A stretch of 64,000 nucleotides of DNA from Chitinophaga chungangae (GTDB lineage Bacteria > Bacteroidota > Bacteroidia > Chitinophagales > Chitinophagaceae), in contig NZ_JAGHKP010000002.1 of the NCBI RefSeq assembly GCF_017742215.1, positions 592,737 to 656,736 of the forward strand, in the 5' to 3' direction. Position 1 is the first letter of the stretch, and the number at the start of each line of letters is the position of its first letter. The position numbers were made by a program, and so were the translations under genes. The notes under the pieces were generated by a model, which made no database searches, was not told where the DNA came from, and saw nothing but the letters and a program-made list of their open reading frames with translations. Positions 19,164 to 27,324 of the stretch are shown in pieces.

Positions 19164-20687
19164 ATGGAAACTAAAAGAGCGATCCTGGTCATCATGGATG
19201 GCTGGGGCGAGGGTAAAGTACCGGCCGCAGACGCCGTCCAGCACGCAAACACTCCTTTCGTAGACAGCTTATACGAGCAATATCCCCATAGTTCGCTCAT
19301 TACCTGCGGCGAAGACGTGGGCCTGCCCGAAGGGCAGATGGGTAACTCCGAAGTGGGCCATCTCAATATCGGCGCGGGAAGGATCGTGTACCAGGAGCTC
19401 CAGCGCATCAATGTAGCCATACGCAGCGGGGAACTGGCGGCCAACGCCGTGCTGCAGTCTTCCATGGACTATGCCCTCAACAACGACAAAGCCCTTCATC
19501 TCATAGGCCTGGTGAGCGACGGCGGGGTGCACTCCCACATCAGTCACCTCAAAGCCCTTACCACCATCGCGCATGCGCGCGGGCTGAAAAAAGTGTTCAT
19601 CCACGCCTTTACCGACGGGCGCGACACGGACCCGAAAAGTGGTCTCGGTTATCTCGAAGACCTGGAAGCGCACCTGGCGCAAACGACAGGCCGCATCGCT
19701 TCGGCTACGGGCCGTTATTACGCGATGGACAGGGATAAACGCTGGGAAAGGGTAAAACTCGCCTACGACGCGCTCGTGCTCGGGCAGGGCGCTCCCACCC
19801 GCGACCTGCTTACCGCCGTTAAAGCATCTTACGCGGAAGGCATTACCGATGAATTCATCAAACCGATCATCGTGACCGACGAAGCGCAACAGCCGATTGC
19901 CACTATCCGGGACGGCGACGCGGTGCTGTGTTTCAACTTCAGGACCGACCGTTGCCGCGAGATCACCGAAGTGCTCACGCAGGAAGCGTTCCCCGCTTTC
20001 GGCATGCAGCCGCTGGCGCTGAATTATACCACCATGACGGAATACGACAAATCGTTCCGCGGCGTGCACGTTATTTTCGACAACGACAACCTGGTGATGA
20101 CGCTGGGCGAAGTGCTGGAAAAATATGGCAAAACGCAGATCCGTATTGCGGAAACCGAAAAATACCCGCACGTTTCGTTCTTTTTCTCCGGCGGCCGCGA
20201 AAACCCGTTCAACGGGGAAAGAAGGCTGCTGGCGCCTTCTCCCAAGGTGGCTACTTACGACCTGAAGCCCGAAATGAGCGCGCCCGAACTGGCCGACCTG
20301 ATCGTGCCGGAACTGGAGCAGCGCACCGCCGATTTTATCGTGCTGAACTTTGCGAATGCAGACATGGTGGGGCATACCGGTGTTTGGCCCGCAGCCATCA
20401 AAGCCGTTGAGACGGTAGACGCCTGTGTGGCGAAAGTGGTGACCACCGCGCTGCTCAACGATTACGTGATCTTCCTCACGGCAGACCATGGCAACGCGGA
20501 TTACATGATCAACGAGGACGGAACGCCCAACACCGCGCACACGCTCAATCCCGTGCCGTTCTTCATCATCAGCCACGATTTCAAGGGGCCGATCAAAAAC
20601 GGCAAACTGGGCGATCTTGCACCGACCATCCTGCATTTTATGGGCCTGCCCATACCGCCGGAAATGACGGGCAACATTCTCGTGTAA
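19164..20687 (+). CDS. gpmI: 2,3-bisphosphoglycerate-independent phosphoglycerate mutase
   Basis: Interconverts 3- and 2-phosphoglycerate in glycolysis using two metal ions. The 507 residues are typical. The alkaline-phosphatase-like domain opens with AILVIMDGWGEG. The phospho-acceptor serine lies in GNSEVGHLNIGAGR, substrate-binding sequence in HAFTDGRDTDPKSG, and the metal-binding histidines and aspartates in LNFANADMVGHTG and LTADHGNADYM. It has its own terminator. Confidence 0.97.
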   Translation: METKRAILVIMDGWGEGKVPAADAVQHANTPFVDSLYEQYPHSSLITCGEDVGLPEGQMGNSEVGHLNIGAGRIVYQELQRINVAIRSGELAANAVLQSSMDYALNNDKALHLIGLVSDGGVHSHISHLKALTTIAHARGLKKVFIHAFTDGRDTDPKSGLGYLEDLEAHLAQTTGRIASATGRYYAMDRDKRWERVKLAYDALVLGQGAPTRDLLTAVKASYAEGITDEFIKPIIVTDEAQQPIATIRDGDAVLCFNFRTDRCREITEVLTQEAFPAFGMQPLALNYTTMTEYDKSFRGVHVIFDNDNLVMTLGEVLEKYGKTQIRIAETEKYPHVSFFFSGGRENPFNGERRLLAPSPKVATYDLKPEMSAPELADLIVPELEQRTADFIVLNFANADMVGHTGVWPAAIKAVETVDACVAKVVTTALLNDYVIFLTADHGNADYMINEDGTPNTAHTLNPVPFFIISHDFKGPIKNGKLGDLAPTILHFMGLPIPPEMTGNILV

Positions 20688-20718
20688 ACCTTTCACAGAC
20701 AGTAAATTACCCCCATAC

Positions 20719-20750
20719 AAGCCGGCGCTTTCCTGCGCCGGCTTCTTTAT
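20719..20750 (+). terminator. Intrinsic terminator of gpmI
   Basis: A GC-rich 10-bp stem (AAGCCGGCGC / GCGCCGGCTT, loop TTTCCT) followed by a T-rich tail, 31 bp after the stop codon. Confidence 0.85.
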
Positions 20751-20804
20751 TTTTCTTCCCGTGTAACTTTTGGGTTTCCCCTCCCGTTCTATTATTTCAA
20801 ATCC

Positions 20805-22100
20805 ATGCTCCCTATGCGCCACTGTCTAATATCCATCCCCTTTGTTGCGGTGATGTTGCTGGCACTGAGCGGCTGTGTGAAAGAGAATTGCCAAAACACC
20901 GTTAAAACGAAAATTTTTATCCCTGTTTACAAGGGCCTGAGCGAAGTGAGAGCAGCCTCGGAGCTGACGCTTCCCGCCCGCGAAATGGAGGGTACCGGCA
21001 AAATTTACGTAAACGGAAAATACATCCTGGTGAACGAGCCGGCGAAAGGCATTCATGTGATCGACAACAGCGATCCAAGAGCGCCCCGCGCCGTCGCTTT
21101 CCTGAATGTGATGGGGAACATGGACATGGCCGTGCAGGATAACATCCTGTATGCCGACAATTTCCGCGACCTGGTGCTGTACGATATCAGCGATGTAAGC
21201 AATATCAGGTTCCTGAAGCGGTTCGAAAGCGTGATGGGTTATTCGGTAGACCATGCAGGGCGGTGGATGGGCGTGCCGAGCACCGGCGGCGATTCGCTGC
21301 TGGTGGGATATGAAGCGCGGGACACCAGTTATGTTTGTCCCTGTTCCAACCCGAAAGGCGAGGACTTTGTGGTGTTCGACAACCAGGTGCTCACCTTCAA
21401 TTCCTCCAGCTTTAAGGCTTCGGCCAGCGGCGGTACCGGGAAAGGCGGTTCCATGGCGAGGTTCGCCATCGCTAAAAACAGGCTGTACACCGTCGACCTG
21501 TACGCTTTGACAAGTTTTAACATCGCCAATCCCGCCAACCCGGTAAAAGCGCCCGAACCTTTACATATCGGCAGTGGGATAGAGACGATCTTTCCTTACC
21601 AGGACTACCTGTACATCGGCAGTAATTCCGCCATGTACATTTACGACCTCGCGGACCCGGACAAGCCGGTACGCCGCTCCGCCGTATCGCATGTAAAAGC
21701 CTGCGACCCGGTGGTGGTGGAAGGAACCACCGCATACGTGACCGTGCGCACCGGCACTTTTTGCCAGGGTACCGTGAACGAACTGCAGGTGTACGACGTA
21801 AAAACCCCGGACCATCCCGTGATGCTCGCCTCCTACCAGATGAGCAACCCGCATGGCCTGGGGGTGGACAATGGCAGACTCTTCATCTGCGAAGGCGGTT
21901 TCGGCCTCCGTTTCCTGAACGCGCCGTCTGCCGCGGGCATCAAACAGGTCAGTCACCAAACCGGCTTCAACGCCTACGACGTGATCCCATTCCCGGGTGA
22001 GAACAGGCTGCTGGTGACGGCGGTGGAAGGGCTTTATCAATACGATTATTCATCCATGGCCAACCCGGTGCTGTTAAGCCGGATACCCGTAAAACATTAA
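20805..22100 (+). CDS. LVIVD-repeat lipoprotein
   Basis: 431 residues with a lipoprotein signal (LLALSGC, predicted lipidated Cys near residue 23). The rest is a beta-propeller built from LVIVD-type repeats, for example KGIHVIDNSDPRAPRAVAFL, LVLYDISDVSNIRFLKRF and LQVYDVKTPDHPVMLASY. It should be anchored to the outer or inner membrane facing the periplasm or the surface. The family is common in Bacteroidota and has no assigned reaction. It stands alone between two terminators. Confidence 0.85.
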   Translation: MLPMRHCLISIPFVAVMLLALSGCVKENCQNTVKTKIFIPVYKGLSEVRAASELTLPAREMEGTGKIYVNGKYILVNEPAKGIHVIDNSDPRAPRAVAFLNVMGNMDMAVQDNILYADNFRDLVLYDISDVSNIRFLKRFESVMGYSVDHAGRWMGVPSTGGDSLLVGYEARDTSYVCPCSNPKGEDFVVFDNQVLTFNSSSFKASASGGTGKGGSMARFAIAKNRLYTVDLYALTSFNIANPANPVKAPEPLHIGSGIETIFPYQDYLYIGSNSAMYIYDLADPDKPVRRSAVSHVKACDPVVVEGTTAYVTVRTGTFCQGTVNELQVYDVKTPDHPVMLASYQMSNPHGLGVDNGRLFICEGGFGLRFLNAPSAAGIKQVSHQTGFNAYDVIPFPGENRLLVTAVEGLYQYDYSSMANPVLLSRIPVKH

Positions 22101-22150
22101 CCTGACTATATAACTTTTTAGTGCTCTCGACAGATTTGCTCATGCATCAG

Positions 22151-22179
22151 ATGCGCCGTTTTCACGGCGCATTATTTTT
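22151..22179 (+). terminator. Intrinsic terminator of the LVIVD lipoprotein gene
   Basis: A 9-bp perfect stem (ATGCGCCGT / ACGGCGCAT, loop TTTC) followed by TATTTTTT, about 50 bp after the stop codon. Confidence 0.85.
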
Positions 22180-22218
22180 TGCGCCCATTTTCCCCGCGAT
22201 CCCTTTAAATTTGCCGGT

Positions 22219-22800
22219 ATGAGACCTTTAGCCCGGAATTTCTTCCTTTGCGCATTGTTGCTCGCCGGTTGCGGCCTGCAGACCGACAAGCCGGCTCCCC
22301 TTCAGAAAGACATGAGTTACCGCGCCCTCGGCAATTATTGCTGGGAGGAGATCGCGCGGATGAAAGAACAGCGCATCGGCGTGACCAAAGTGGTGCGGGT
22401 GAACGGGCAGACCGATTCGCTGATGGTGAAAGACAGCGCGGGCCTGCAAGCCCTCTTTAAACCGCTGATGGACGCGGACGTGAGCAAACCTTCGCTGGCA
22501 GACGCTTACCAGGTGGACACCATTGCCGACCAGTTTCATAGAGACACTACTTTTATTTACCATACCAAGGGGAAACAAACCTGGCCTGCCCAGCTGATAC
22601 TCGACGTAGACAGCGCGGGCCGCATCAAAACCGCGCAGGTATCGTCGTACACCAAAAACCTCGTGTATGAATACCGCCAGGAAGTGCTGTACGAGCGTAA
22701 CAAACAGCTCCGGGTAAGCACCTTCCAGAAGATCATTTTCCTGAAGCCGGAAAGCCTCGAAGTGCTGGCCTGGTTTCACCCGACAACGAACAATTCATGA
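22219..22800 (+). CDS. Hypothetical lipoprotein, overlapping uvrC
   Basis: 193 residues. The N-terminus is a lipoprotein signal (LLLAGCG, Cys near residue 17) and the rest is a soluble domain with no family I recognise. It contains an NYCWEEIARMKEQRIG segment and several beta-like strands near the C-terminus (VYEYRQEVLYERNKQLRVST). Its TGA overlaps the uvrC start codon by 4 bp (ATGA). The two are therefore co-transcribed and probably translationally coupled, an odd pairing of an envelope protein with a DNA repair enzyme. Confidence 0.75.
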   Translation: MRPLARNFFLCALLLAGCGLQTDKPAPLQKDMSYRALGNYCWEEIARMKEQRIGVTKVVRVNGQTDSLMVKDSAGLQALFKPLMDADVSKPSLADAYQVDTIADQFHRDTTFIYHTKGKQTWPAQLILDVDSAGRIKTAQVSSYTKNLVYEYRQEVLYERNKQLRVSTFQKIIFLKPESLEVLAWFHPTTNNS

Positions 22801-24608
22801 CAGCCGCAGAATTTCAACAGATAGCCCACACATTGCCCGTACATGCCGGTATTTACAAATATTTCGGCACGGAGGGAGAGCTGCTTTACATCGGCAAGGC
22901 CAAAAGCCTACGCAAAAGGGTGAGCTCCTATTTCGTGAAGAACCATGACAATTACAAAACGCGCAAGCTGGTGGAATCCATCCACCACATCGAGTTCACC
23001 ATCGTAGATTCGGAGCAGGACGCGTTTTTGCTGGAAAATTCCCTCATTAAACAATTCCAGCCGAAATTCAACATCAACCTTAAAGACGACAAAACATACC
23101 CGTTCATCATCATCAAACATGAACCGTTTTCCCGCGTGTTCCTCACCCGCCGCGTGATCAAAGACGGCAGCGAATATCTCGGCCCCTTCACTTCCGTGGG
23201 GCGCGTGCGCGAAGTGCTGGAGGTCATCCGCTACAACATCCCGCTGCGCACCTGTTCGCTGAACCTCACCGAACAGAACATCAAAAAAGGAAAGTTCAAG
23301 GTTTGCCTGGAATACCATCTCGGCAACTGCAAAGGACCCTGCGAAGGGCTGCAGACCGAAGAAGATTACCGCGAAGGGCTGCAGCAGGTGAAAGAGATCC
23401 TGCGCGGCAACCTTTCCCCCGTGCTCAATATTTTCAAATCGAAAATGCAGGAGCACGCGATGAACATGGAATTTGAAAAAGCCGAGATACAACGCAAAAA
23501 GATCGAAAGCCTGCAGGCGTACCAGAGCCGCTCCACCATTGTGGGCTCGAGGGTCGGGAATGTGGACGTGTTCACTATTCTTTCAGAAGGCAATTTTGCG
23601 TACGTGAATTACCTGCGCGTGCTGAACGGCACTATCGCGGATACCAAAACCGTCACGCTGGAAAAGAAACTCGAGGAAACGGACGAAGAAGTGATGAGCT
23701 ACGCCGTTGCTTACCTGCGCGACGCGTTCCAGAGCATGGCGAAAGAGATCATCCTGCCTTTTGAAGTGGAATTCCCCGAAGAAGGCGTTACCCTTACGGT
23801 CCCGAAAGGCGGCGACAAAAAGAAACTGCTTGATCTTTCCGAAAAAAATGTGACGTATTTCCGCGAGGAGCTGAAGAAAAAGAAGATGCTGCACCTCGAA
23901 GGCAAAACGGACATGGAGAAGAAAAAAGTGCTGTACCAGTTGCAGGCCGATCTCGAACTGCAGGAACTGCCAGTGCACATTGAATGTTTCGATAACTCGA
24001 ACTTCCAGGGCAGTTACCCGGTTTCCGCCTGCGTGGTATTTAAAGACGGGGTGGCGTCGAAAAAAGACTACCGGCATTTTAACATCAAAACGGTGGAAGG
24101 CATCAACGACTTCGCATCGATGACGGAAGTGGTTTTCCGCCGCTACAACCGCCTGCTGAACGAAGAACAGCCATTGCCTCAGCTGGTGATCATCGACGGC
24201 GGCAAAGGCCAGCTGGGCGCGGCGATGGAAAGCATCCGCAAGCTGGACCTGATCGGCAGCATGACGGTAGTTGGCCTTGCGAAAAACGAAGAAGAGATCT
24301 TTTTTCCCGGCGATAAAGAAAGCATCAAACTGCCGTACGACAGCGAAAGCCTGAAACTGATCCGCCGCATCCGCGACGAGGTGCATCGTTTCGGCATTAC
24401 GTTCCACCGGCAGAAACGCAGCAAAGGCACTTTCAAAAACGAACTGGAAGACATCAAAGGGATCGGGAAAAATACGGCGACGCAATTGCTGCAGGTTTTT
24501 CGTTCGGTGAATAAAGTGAAACAGCTGTCGCTGGAGGAACTGGTGAAGGAGGTGGGTCAAAGTAAAGCCCGGCTTATATTCCAGCATTTCCACGGGGAAC
24601 CGTCCTGA
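22797..24608 (+). CDS. uvrC: Excinuclease ABC subunit C
   Basis: Makes the two incisions beside DNA lesions recognised by UvrAB. The 603 residues contain the GIY-YIG nuclease (GIYKYFGTEGELLYIGKAKS, residues about 18-37), a cysteine cluster (CLEYHLGNCKGPCEG) and a UVR helix pair near 205-240. The RNase H-like nuclease follows (IECFDNSNFQGSYPVSACVV and LVIIDGGKGQLGAA). Two helix-hairpin-helix motifs lie at the C-terminus (DIKGIGKNTATQLL). Ends at a terminator at 24624-24652. Confidence 0.97.
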   Translation: MTAAEFQQIAHTLPVHAGIYKYFGTEGELLYIGKAKSLRKRVSSYFVKNHDNYKTRKLVESIHHIEFTIVDSEQDAFLLENSLIKQFQPKFNINLKDDKTYPFIIIKHEPFSRVFLTRRVIKDGSEYLGPFTSVGRVREVLEVIRYNIPLRTCSLNLTEQNIKKGKFKVCLEYHLGNCKGPCEGLQTEEDYREGLQQVKEILRGNLSPVLNIFKSKMQEHAMNMEFEKAEIQRKKIESLQAYQSRSTIVGSRVGNVDVFTILSEGNFAYVNYLRVLNGTIADTKTVTLEKKLEETDEEVMSYAVAYLRDAFQSMAKEIILPFEVEFPEEGVTLTVPKGGDKKKLLDLSEKNVTYFREELKKKKMLHLEGKTDMEKKKVLYQLQADLELQELPVHIECFDNSNFQGSYPVSACVVFKDGVASKKDYRHFNIKTVEGINDFASMTEVVFRRYNRLLNEEQPLPQLVIIDGGKGQLGAAMESIRKLDLIGSMTVVGLAKNEEEIFFPGDKESIKLPYDSESLKLIRRIRDEVHRFGITFHRQKRSKGTFKNELEDIKGIGKNTATQLLQVFRSVNKVKQLSLEELVKEVGQSKARLIFQHFHGEPS

Positions 24609-24623
24609 CCTTATAAAATGACG

Positions 24624-24652
24624 AGAGCCCGGTTTGAGAACCAGGCTCTTTT
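24624..24652 (+). terminator. Intrinsic terminator of uvrC
   Basis: AGAGCC and GGTT pair with AACC and GGCTCT across one mismatch, loop TGAG, ending TTTT. The following 200 bp to the DinB gene hold a small ACCCTG/CAGGGT hairpin and nothing else I recognise. Confidence 0.75.
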
Positions 24653-24858
24653 CCCCAAGTTAACCATTAAAAGACACAGATTTATTTTTGCTACCCTGAT
24701 GTTCAACAGGGTGAATCGTTCAGATTAATTTTCTTTTACTAAAGTAGTATGAACGACGTATAGCAGTTGTTAAGAATTTGTTATCACCACAAAAATACAA
24801 ACATGTTGGAATGCCCAACAGGATTGACTTTCAAGCGATTTTCGGAACGGCTGTTTGA

Positions 24859-25485
24859 TTAACGGACCTGCTCTTCGAGGTACTGCATTGTTACCGCAGT
24901 TTGGTTGCCGCCGCTGGCGGAATGAACGGCTCTGAGGGCCTGGAGCATGTGGCGTTGCTGGTGTGCGATGAGAAAGCGGAAAGTGTCTCCTGCATTGAGT
25001 TTCAGGAGGCTGGAGAGAGAAGTGGGCACGCGCATGCGGGTGATGTTTACTTTTTCCGCGCGTTGCAGAAGGGCGAGCATTTTTTCCTGCTGCGAAATGA
25101 ATTCAGCGAGGATGGCCGGCGCGTCTAATTGCGGCGCGGGGCGATGGCCTTTCGGGGCATTCATTTTCGATTTCAAAGCCCCGTCTGGCTTGGGTTGCAT
25201 AAGATTGGTGAAATAATTTCCGAGCCAGCCGCTGCGAAATTCGGGCGTTGCATTCCATTGATTGTGCACGGCTTTGTTAATAGCTTGTTCAAGAGCGGGG
25301 AGATAAAAATTGCCGTAACCGTTCAGATGGTCGAGGCATTGCGCGGCGCTCCAGCTGCCGGGAGCGGGCTGCTGCAGTAATACGGCGTTGGATTGGGTAA
25401 CGATCTGTGTGTTGAAGGCGCTGAGCAGTCCTTTGACGTCGTTCCGGAGGTTTTGCAGCAGGGCTGCCGCTTGAAAAACAGGCAT
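24859..25485 (-). CDS. DinB-superfamily protein
   Basis: A 208-residue four-helix bundle of the DinB/DUF664 metalloenzyme-like superfamily, whose members bind zinc or nickel through three histidines. Candidate ligands are in LDHLNGYG near residue 52 and HQQRHMLQAL near 175-179. The family includes thiol S-transferases and many members of unknown role. It lies downstream of a Crp/Fnr-type regulator with a separate -7 box in between. Confidence 0.8.
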   Translation of the reverse strand: MPVFQAAALLQNLRNDVKGLLSAFNTQIVTQSNAVLLQQPAPGSWSAAQCLDHLNGYGNFYLPALEQAINKAVHNQWNATPEFRSGWLGNYFTNLMQPKPDGALKSKMNAPKGHRPAPQLDAPAILAEFISQQEKMLALLQRAEKVNITRMRVPTSLSSLLKLNAGDTFRFLIAHQQRHMLQALRAVHSASGGNQTAVTMQYLEEQVR

Positions 25486-25507
25486 GATGTAATTTTTTAA
25501 GACAACA

Positions 25508-25515
25508 CAAAGGTA
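25508..25515 (-). promoter_or_regulatory. Candidate -7 box of the DinB gene
   Basis: Minus strand TACCTTTG matches TAnnTTTG and lies 22 bp before the start codon. I see no matching -33 TTG at 17-23 bp upstream, so this is tentative. Confidence 0.35.
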
Positions 25516-25588
25516 AATCCGCCCGAAGGGCTAAATCTTTGCCTGCGCCAAGATTTTTGCGGCGCGCATGCACGATGTTTGCAACACC

Positions 25589-26161
25589 TCAGATCCTTGC
25601 GCTGCCGAGCAGTTTACTGAACGTAGCCGGGTCGATGCCGAGATAGGACGCGAGGTATTTGTGCGGGATCATCTGCAACACGTGCGGGCTGCGGGCCAGC
25701 AGGCGCCGGAATTTATGTTCCGCGCCCAGCGTCTGTATCTCGATCATCCTTTCCATTACGCCGGCCATGGCATGTACGGTGCCGAGATGCACCCAATGTG
25801 CGATCAGCGGGTATTCCTGCATCAGCCGGCTCACGTCCGCAAAAGAGATGCGCAGGAACGAGCTGTGGGTGAGCGTTTCGAGGTAATAGCGGCTGGGTTT
25901 CTGTAAAAAGAAGGAATCGATGATGCCGGAAAAGGAACCTTTGTAGGAAAACATGAGCGTGGCTTCCTTGTCGCCCTCCGCGAGGCTGAAAGCCCTTTGC
26001 AGGCCGTCGAGCACAAAATAGGTGTACCGTTCCGTGTCTCCCGCGGCGGTGATCACCGTTTTCCGTTTAAACTCCACGGGGTGCCAGCAGGCGGCCATCG
26101 CTTCCCAGGTATCGTCGGGGAGCGGCACGAGTGCGTGTATGGCCGAACGGAGCGCCTGCAT
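25589..26161 (-). CDS. Crp/Fnr-family transcriptional regulator
   Basis: 190 residues with an N-terminal cyclic-nucleotide-binding-like barrel (YTYFVLDGLQRAFSLAEG, then FSYKGSFSGIIDSFF) and a C-terminal helix-turn-helix (MIPHKYLASYLGIDPATFSKLL). No cysteine cluster for an Fnr-type iron-sulfur centre is seen. I start at the ATG at 26161 (MQALRSAI). A longer frame to 26212 runs through the gldN terminator and adds an unlike tail. Related Bacteroidota proteins often lie beside a target gene, here perhaps the DinB gene. Confidence 0.85.
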   Translation of the reverse strand: MQALRSAIHALVPLPDDTWEAMAACWHPVEFKRKTVITAAGDTERYTYFVLDGLQRAFSLAEGDKEATLMFSYKGSFSGIIDSFFLQKPSRYYLETLTHSSFLRISFADVSRLMQEYPLIAHWVHLGTVHAMAGVMERMIEIQTLGAEHKFRRLLARSPHVLQMIPHKYLASYLGIDPATFSKLLGSARI

Positions 26162-26174
26162 GTGCGCAAGATAT

Positions 26175-26204
26175 AAAAAAAACTGCCTCCCGGTCAGGAG
26201 GCAG
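26175..26204 (-). terminator. Intrinsic terminator of the gldKLMN operon
   Basis: Minus strand: an 8-bp GC-rich stem (CTGCCTCC / GGAGGCAG, 6-nt loop) followed by eight T residues, 35 bp after the gldN stop codon. Confidence 0.85.
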
Positions 26205-26238
26205 CCTTTCATTATTGTATTGGATTTGTTCGTTACGC

Positions 26239-27300
26239 TTAGTATTCCCAGAGATCCTGTTCTTTATTAAAGATCTTGTCTTTAATGGCCTGGCCTTCGA
26301 GGAGGCGCATTACACCGTCTTTAATATAGCTGTTGATATCCCTGTTGAAGGCGTTCTTTTCTTTCACCACGAAGCTGGTAAAGAAGCGCATTTCGAAAAG
26401 ATCTTCCCAGGTCATGGTAGATGCGTCGTTATTCTGGTTGTAAACGTCGTATTTGGCCAGTACGGGGCGAAGATCGGGGTAATACAGCCAGAAGAGGGGG
26501 ATGGAGGCGCGAACGGACCCGTCGTCGTTAATACGGGATACCATCGGCGCGATGCCCAGGATGCGGACCTTCAGCGCGGAGGCTTCCTGGTCGAACACCC
26601 ATACTTCCTTGATCTTGTATTGTTTGATGGTCTCGGGGTTGAATTCATCCCTGGTCTCCACCAGTTTTTCTTCGCCGGTAACGGGGTCTACGCTCCTTAC
26701 AGACCTCACTTCGCCGGTCAGCTTCGCCATGATCTCATCATAACTCATGATGGTGCTGAAACGGTCGTCGATGGGGCTGAAGGCTTCTACTTCCTTCGTT
26801 CTGATCGCATTGAGCAGAATATTGATCAGCAGCTGGTTTACACCGCTCTCGTCTTCCACGTTGTATTGGAAGGGGAGGTTCATTTTCTCGCGCACGTCTA
26901 TCACCTGCCATATCTGTTTTTCCCAGAATTTGTCGTCTTCGCGAATGTGGTCGTATGCGATGGGCACACGGTCGCGGATCGGGCTTTTCTCGGAAACGCC
27001 ATCTATGCGGAGTGATTTACGCGGGGTATCCACGGGGGTACCAACGCCATCCTGCCGTAAAGACGGCGGGGGGGCCTGCTGCTGCATGGTAGCCGGGTCT
27101 GTTCCCGCGGGCGCCGGGGGAACGTTTACCGGCCGGCCGGTAGCGGGATTGGTAACCGGTTGCTGTTGAGGCTGCGCCGGTTGTTCCTGTGCCGGCTCCG
27201 CATTGCGGCGGCGGCGGCTCTGCGCGTCTGCCGTCGTAGACGCCAGCATGATCGCTAAAAATGCACCCCAGCTGATTTGTTTCAATATTACTGCTCGCAT
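26239..27300 (-). CDS. gldN: Gliding motility / type IX secretion protein GldN (PorN)
   Basis: Periplasmic protein that forms ring complexes with the lipoprotein GldK beneath the outer membrane in the type IX secretion system. 353 residues: a signal peptide (cleavage near TADAQ) and a proline/glutamine-rich low-complexity segment to about residue 100. The conserved domain follows (DHIREDDKFWEKQIWQVIDV, then LLINILLNAIRTKEVEAF and YKIKEVWVFDQEASALKVRI). Last gene of the operon, 24 bp after gldM. Confidence 0.93.
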   Translation of the reverse strand: MRAVILKQISWGAFLAIMLASTTADAQSRRRRNAEPAQEQPAQPQQQPVTNPATGRPVNVPPAPAGTDPATMQQQAPPPSLRQDGVGTPVDTPRKSLRIDGVSEKSPIRDRVPIAYDHIREDDKFWEKQIWQVIDVREKMNLPFQYNVEDESGVNQLLINILLNAIRTKEVEAFSPIDDRFSTIMSYDEIMAKLTGEVRSVRSVDPVTGEEKLVETRDEFNPETIKQYKIKEVWVFDQEASALKVRILGIAPMVSRINDDGSVRASIPLFWLYYPDLRPVLAKYDVYNQNNDASTMTWEDLFEMRFFTSFVVKEKNAFNRDINSYIKDGVMRLLEGQAIKDKIFNKEQDLWEY

Positions 27301-27324
27301 AGCCCAGTAATTAATTTAGTTATG

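Noticed and set aside
19269..20822. 517-codon minus-strand frame opposite gpmI
   Set aside because: Antisense shadow of a strongly conserved glycolytic gene.
26162..26212. Longer N-terminus for the Crp/Fnr regulator
   Set aside because: The extension overlaps the strong gldN terminator hairpin and is not regulator-like.
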